NCBI RefSeq assembly: GCF_039535115.1
Contig: NZ_BAAAWO010000001.1
Coordinates: 1-64,000 of the forward strand
Direction of reading: 5' to 3'
DNA: 64,000 bases
Source of the DNA: Paeniglutamicibacter sulfureus
GTDB lineage: Bacteria; Actinomycetota; Actinomycetes; Actinomycetales; Micrococcaceae
Shown: piece by piece, positions 61,001 through 64,000 of the stretch
Numbering within the stretch: position 1 is the first letter of the stretch
Layout: every line of letters begins with the position of its first letter
The notes under the pieces: model-generated
Database searches by the model: none
Seen by the model: the letters and a program-made list of their open reading frames with translations, nothing else
Told to the model about the DNA's origin: nothing
Translations under genes and position numbers: made by a program

Positions 61001-62131
61001 AAGCAGCGGGACGGGGGAATCTTGCAGTATGCCGAGGTTTGACGGATCCGCGTTTTCGGCGTCGGCTCGCGTGGCCCGGAAGTTGGCGAACGCGTTGGTG
61101 CGCCGGCGCCGGCGCCGTCGGCTCTGCGGTCCCGTTGTCGTTCGGGATTTTCCGCGTGCAAGCCGCGGGGCGGGCGGATCGGCGCCGGATCCGCTGCACA
61201 ACCATGCGGCCAGGCGGCCGTGCCCGATGACCAGCGCCGGGAAACCGGCCCCGTCCACGATGCAGCCGCCGGCAAGTCCTGCCGCCACCGCACCCAAGGG
61301 AGGAGCCAAGTCCTCGCGCCGCTTCGCATCCGCCACCGTTGCCTGGGCCCAGGCCCGACGGAAGCGTGCCTTGGCCCGAAGCAGCAGCAACGCGGGCAAC
61401 CCTCCGGTGAGCAGCGAAATGGCGGAGAAGGCCAGGAAGAACACGCTGCGTGTCATCAGGAACAATCCGAACCCGAGACCAAGCGGCGCAAGGGCCCCGA
61501 TGAGCAACATCGCCAGCCTGCTGCCTGGCTCGTCCGCGGCGAGGGGGACTGGTTCCAACGGCCATTGCACCGGTCCCGGTGAGAGCCCACGAGCCGGGAG
61601 CACCGCGAAGTCGCTCCCTCCGGCGGTGAATGAATCACCGATGAGCAGTCGCCGCTCAAGGATCGGCGTTTGGGCGAACCACACGCCGTTGGACGATGCT
61701 TCGTCACTGAGCACGATGGAAGTGTCGGTCACCCGTAACAGCGCGTGACGGCGCGAGAGCCCCAGATCGCCGATGGGCAGGTCGACTTCGCCGCGTCCCA
61801 GTGCATAGACCCCGCGACGAAGAGGCAGGGCTCCGCCGGGATCGGGACCCCGCATCACCACCAGCACGGCGGGATCATGCCCGTCCGAGCGAGGGTGCCG
61901 GTGGGGTTCGGGCCCCACCGGCGAGTCGGAGAGCAGGATCCTTCCCGACAGCGGCAGCCGCGGGACGTCTGTGAGTGCTTTTCCCGCCCAATGCCAGATA
62001 ATGCCGGGCCAGCGTGGGGCCAGGACACCGGCCAGCCGAAGGCCGCTGACGGGTTCTGCGGCCGCCAGTTCGAGCAGCACCGGCTGGCCCAATGCGGGGG
62101 AATTCAGCCGGATGTGGAGTTTCCCTGCCAC
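58019..62131 (-). CDS. FHA-FtsK multi-ATPase protein, EssC/EccC-like
   Basis: 1370 residues from GTG 62131 (AAAGG eight bases upstream; the frame opens at 62200). A beta-rich start is followed by an FHA domain (about 108-157: VYALGRGEVDLPIGDLGLSR, HALL, SSNGVWF), two membrane helices (about 206-227 and 231-252), a stalk, then three FtsK/SpoIIIE ATPase modules. Module 1 is complete (GTTGSGKSEL near 633, LVVLIDEF near 746). Module 2 lacks the Walker lysine (GLPGSGIERV near 967). Module 3 has GHEGAGKRTL near 1222. This matches the EssC plan of type VII secretion. No WXG100 gene is in the window, so a secretion role is inference. Confidence 0.85.
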   Translation of the reverse strand: MAGKLHIRLNSPALGQPVLLELAAAEPVSGLRLAGVLAPRWPGIIWHWAGKALTDVPRLPLSGRILLSDSPVGPEPHRHPRSDGHDPAVLVVMRGPDPGGALPLRRGVYALGRGEVDLPIGDLGLSRRHALLRVTDTSIVLSDEASSNGVWFAQTPILERRLLIGDSFTAGGSDFAVLPARGLSPGPVQWPLEPVPLAADEPGSRLAMLLIGALAPLGLGFGLFLMTRSVFFLAFSAISLLTGGLPALLLLRAKARFRRAWAQATVADAKRREDLAPPLGAVAAGLAGGCIVDGAGFPALVIGHGRLAAWLCSGSGADPPAPRLARGKSRTTTGPQSRRRRRRRTNAFANFRATRADAENADPSNLGILQDSPVPLLLHAGAMVWFPGLESGWGPVLRGVLVRWLPLLAAGTLEVVVLGPAGFLPAEFAMLPGVRVLPADAKLPSTHTPRIVLCTGVRSTQHAQPVPPATTDAGPTVWFHCGGSAPVAGAEAHIDCRSGRLVLQSSGREHNPWLWPAPPARGIAGGRAPGSPGHASPRGSGPAKNPGPGPVQDGDLTDSSLPVELEGIGFDTLARAIRRLVPLDAAGLDPVNDATSATPTGVTHRTGALIGDTAEGPLHLDLDADGPHLLVAGTTGSGKSELLRSLVLGLATGTGPDALAFMLVDFKGGATLAPLSVLPHVQDFVSDLDAAAGERILELLGHELRRREAFLAQHAATDHRDYLRSRTATDPPLPKLVVLIDEFRVFAIELPEALERVVHIATVGRSLGIHLVLSTQRPAGTISAPLRANIGSVIALRTIGESESNDLIGSAAAARLDASTPGLAYFRRGGGSPVKFRARVNARPSVPARLRGFGPCLDEVHFDEEVPAARPGAASKAAVDEAPGQTVPGSELTAQVESIRERHRDVEPAPNPFSAALPRHLPAIPRSVLRQVSGHQGVVGMLDRPHLPQAGPLVFTPQSTSRLMVCGLPGSGIERVPELLVHAVNRGSFGMPSFVLDGNGTLGALRDHPAVSGYLGPGDAWRINELLLQLGDPGCGQPLLLVVCGLGGWAQALEGSTFLTLEAMLAGFARTAPELGRALVVCGDRDLTSSRAASLCESRWYLPRGAGPEVLMGWPQLRKVASHVGRGVLLDPEGPPRGTEFQLLDGAASMPMPVGQAPETWLRSLPLPEVLSSSDLETAAWGQTQGSRGAAESPSSLSVGVCGPDNRPFIWSPGPCGLVIGHEGAGKRTLLEHLAGLAGSGQRHTVHFGPDDELPAHAEEFLNLHPLAERVLVDRADLRMAQASRAAEVLLAARVQVILSAEPSARLLFELGLSSVVRDQRSFLVLDPQFGGDADPSGFRLQAAATSLPGRAFAMDRGTIRQIQCVNRAA

Positions 62132-62512
62132 GAGCACCGCCTTTCGCTGGTTTAGGCCCTTGTGCCTTTGACGGACCGTGCCGGAAGCCGTAGTCGGCAA
62201 CGTTCTCGGCGCCGGGCGGCGCGCCCTCCCAATCTAGGGAATCCGGAGACTGGCAACCACCGCGATCTTGCCCGTCTGTGGACGGGGGACCGAGACATAG
62301 TCAATTGTCCACAGATTTGGCAGGAGCCTTGAAGCTGGCCCGGCGCGCGGGATAGGGTCGCCATATTGCGTCTAGCAACTAACTGGATACCGTCGCTCAC
62401 CAGCACAAAGGGATGCCGAGCATGGCCACCGCCAAGAACCGCCTCCCCACGCGCTTCGGCGAACGGCGCCGCTCCCGGCAGTGTCCGGGACGGGTCACGG
62501 TAGGGAAGCACG
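62132..62512. other. Intergenic region between the FHA-FtsK gene and cpaF
   Basis: Holds the divergent control region. TTGTCCACA, an actinobacterial DnaA-box match, lies at 62305-62313, and CCCGTC/GACGGG forms a hairpin at 62271-62286. A 32-codon ORF (62422-62520) has AAAGGGA eight bases before its ATG and overlaps the cpaF start. Confidence 0.5.
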
Positions 62513-62520
62513 ATGGCTGA
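62422..62520 (+). CDS. Possible 32-residue leader peptide before cpaF
   Basis: A very basic peptide (MATAKNRLPTRFGERRRSRQ...). AAAGGGA sits at good distance, and the stop lies 8 bases inside cpaF in another frame, an arrangement that could couple translation. There is no homology that I recognise; it may be chance. Confidence 0.3.
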   Translation: MATAKNRLPTRFGERRRSRQCPGRVTVGKHDG

Positions 62521-63742
62521 CGGACTGGCGATAGTCGAGGATGAGGTACGCGAGCTCATCCGCAGGCATGGGCTCGACCCATCCACCCAGGTGGGCGAGG
62601 TCCGGCGTCTGGTTGACGAAGTGGTCCGCGACTACGACGAACGTTCCCTGCTCGGCGTGTTGCCGGCGCTGGGGGAATTGGGCATCGCCCGCCGACGGGT
62701 CATGGACGCTGTTGCCGGTCTCGGCGCCCTCCAGCCCCTGCTCGATGACCCGGACGTCGAGGAAATCTGGATCAACGGTCCGCACGAGGTTTTTGCCGCT
62801 CGCGGAGGCACCTCGGAGCTGACTTCGATCAGATTGCTCGAGGCCGAGATTCCGGCACTGGTCGAGCGCATGCTCAAGTCCTCCGGGCGCCGCCTGGATC
62901 TTTCCCAGCCCTTCGTTGACTGTCAGTTGCCAGACGGCTCGCGACTCCACGTGGTCATCCCGGATATCACCAGAAGACACTGGGCCGTGAACATTCGCAA
63001 GTTCATCGCCAGGGCCAGCCGGCTTGACCACCTGGTGGAGCTCGGCTCGATGTCCCGGCAAGCGGCGTACTACTTGGATATCGCCGTCGGAGCTGGGTTG
63101 AACGTGCTGGTTTCAGGGGCCACGCAGGCCGGGAAGACGACGATGCTCAACTGCCTTGCCTCCTCGATAGGCAGCCGAGAGCGCGTGGTGACGATTGAAG
63201 AGATTTTCGAACTCAAGATCAACCTGCGCGACGTGGTGGGACTGCAGACCCGGCAACAGAACCTCGAGGGCAACGGCGAAATCAACATGCGGCGGCTGGT
63301 CAAGGAAGCATTGCGCATGCGTCCTGACCGGTTGGTCATTGGCGAGGTCCGTGAGGCCGAGGCACTTGACATGCTGATCGCTCTCAACTCCGGGTTGCCA
63401 GGGCTCTCAACAATCCACGCGAATTCCGCGCATGACGCGTTGACCAAGATCTGCACCTTGCCGTTGCTGGCAGGAGAGAACATCTCGCCGAACTTCGTCA
63501 TCCCGACGGTGGCGGCCTGCATCGACCTGGTGGTGCATTGCCGGCGCGACGCGGCGGGAAAGCGCTTCGTGGGGGAGATCATGGCGCTGGGCCGGCGCGT
63601 GGAAAATGGTGCGATCGAAACAACGACGCTGTTCGAGCACGTTGAAGGGGTGCTGGAACTGCAACCCAGCGCGGACCTTGCACACCCGAAATTGCTTGAC
63701 GCCGGCATCGACGTCGCGGAACTGGGGAGGCTGGTGGCGTGA
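62513..63742 (+). CDS. cpaF: Tad/Flp pilus secretion ATPase (CpaF/TadA)
   Basis: 409 residues from ATG 62513 (AGGGAAG five bases upstream). Type II/IV secretion ATPase: N-terminal helical domain, DPDVEEIWINGPHEVF, Walker A SGATQAGKTTMLN near 200, Walker B region VVTIEEIFELK, and the Asp/His boxes RPDRLVIGEVREAEALDML and LSTIHANSAHDAL. Powers assembly of Flp pili. The stop overlaps the tadB GTG (GTGA). CpaE/Ssd, which often precedes it, is absent. Confidence 0.95.
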   Translation: MADGLAIVEDEVRELIRRHGLDPSTQVGEVRRLVDEVVRDYDERSLLGVLPALGELGIARRRVMDAVAGLGALQPLLDDPDVEEIWINGPHEVFAARGGTSELTSIRLLEAEIPALVERMLKSSGRRLDLSQPFVDCQLPDGSRLHVVIPDITRRHWAVNIRKFIARASRLDHLVELGSMSRQAAYYLDIAVGAGLNVLVSGATQAGKTTMLNCLASSIGSRERVVTIEEIFELKINLRDVVGLQTRQQNLEGNGEINMRRLVKEALRMRPDRLVIGEVREAEALDMLIALNSGLPGLSTIHANSAHDALTKICTLPLLAGENISPNFVIPTVAACIDLVVHCRRDAAGKRFVGEIMALGRRVENGAIETTTLFEHVEGVLELQPSADLAHPKLLDAGIDVAELGRLVA

Positions 63743-64000
63743 GTGTGTTCCTGGGACTCACCCTCGGCTTCGGGTTGCTGCTGGTTTATCGCTCTTTCAC
63801 CTCTGTGGCGGGAACGGGATCGCGAGCCGGCAATGGACATATCGAAACCCTGCTGCTGCATGCCGGGCTGGACAAGGTGACCCGGGGCGGATTCATCTCC
63901 GCTTCGATCACCGCCGGGGTCATCGTCGGACTGGTAGTTCTCATCCTGACCGGAGCGCCGCTGATCGCCCTGACCTTCGCCGGGTTCGGCGCGGGTGCCC
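63739..64000 (+). CDS. tadB: TadB-like pilus membrane protein, N-terminal part
   Basis: The first 87 residues; the gene runs off the right edge. It starts at GTG 63739, overlapping cpaF by four bases, with GGGGAGG eight bases upstream. It opens with a hydrophobic helix (VFLGLTLGFGLLLVYRSF), then a soluble segment and a second helix pair (ITAGVIVGLVVLILTGAPLI). Position after cpaF and the topology fit the type II secretion F-domain protein TadB. Confidence 0.8.
   Translation, partial: MSVFLGLTLGFGLLLVYRSFTSVAGTGSRAGNGHIETLLLHAGLDKVTRGGFISASITAGVIVGLVVLILTGAPLIALTFAGFGAGA

Overview
The window is about 64 kb of high-GC actinobacterial chromosome. The rRNA sequence, the gene order and the protein families (mycothione reductase, WhiB1/WblE-type regulator, GarA-like FHA protein, class II DAHP synthase beside a PASTA kinase, FtsR-type MerR regulator, degenerate MinD-like protein) point to the Micrococcaceae (Arthrobacter, Paeniglutamicibacter or a close relative). 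I saw no prophage, insertion sequence, CRISPR array or plasmid signature. It reads as core chromosome with a few lineage-specific insertions.

Layout. 1-5766: a complete rRNA operon (16S-23S-5S, no tRNA in the spacers) with recognisable precursor-processing stems and a strong terminator. 5767-6357: a gene-poor, less GC-rich stretch that may be the leader of the next gene. 6358-8826: a large protein whose N-terminal half is a 1.3 kb coding minisatellite (RGG-like and FKPRED units), followed by a helical-repeat domain and an acidic tail. 8842-19706: a dense co-directional block with HAD phosphatase, small conserved ORF, tlyA, nadK, recN, pyrG, Nudix hydrolase, xerD, second Nudix hydrolase, ECF sigma factor and its membrane partner. 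19798-26111: a propionate (methylcitrate cycle) locus, with gntR-prpD-prpB-prpC on the minus strand and prpE divergent. 26122-30087: a CitA/DcuS-type two-component system divergent from the C4-dicarboxylate carrier gene dctA. 30304-37295: parA, scpA, scpB, rluB, tyrA, cmk and der, linking chromosome segregation, rRNA pseudouridylation, tyrosine synthesis and ribosome assembly. 37380-37453: tRNA-Pro(GGG). 38045-41413: a membrane protein, then garA, ftsR, a DUF151 nuclease and a second MerR regulator, an order known from mycobacteria. 41652-48774: a ParA-like ATPase, pyruvate carboxylase, a MinD-like protein without a Walker lysine, and mycothione reductase. 48857-54482: lipid genes (acyl-CoA ligase, esterase, PlsC) and the class II DAHP synthase. 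54648-57980: a PASTA Ser/Thr kinase, whiB1 and a small membrane protein. 58019-64000: an EssC-like FHA-FtsK multi-ATPase protein and the start of a Tad/Flp pilus operon (cpaF, then tadB cut by the window end).

Themes. Metabolic genes meet around the TCA cycle: propionate to succinate and pyruvate through prp, dicarboxylate uptake through dctA, oxaloacetate through pyc, and the GarA-like phospho-switch that in relatives controls 2-oxoglutarate flux. A PASTA kinase and two FHA proteins in the same window give a plausible phospho-signalling set. Several genes (gntR, aroG, the PASTA kinase, the 57537 membrane gene, possibly pyrG) have a TANNNT -10-like hexamer 6-8 nt before the start codon and no usable Shine-Dalgarno at normal spacing, which suggests leaderless transcripts. 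The two strongest candidates for new biology are the RGG/FKPRED repeat protein and the paired TGTATACA operators, each embedded in a promoter of the divergent propionate genes. All functions are read from sequence motifs by eye; no database search was run.
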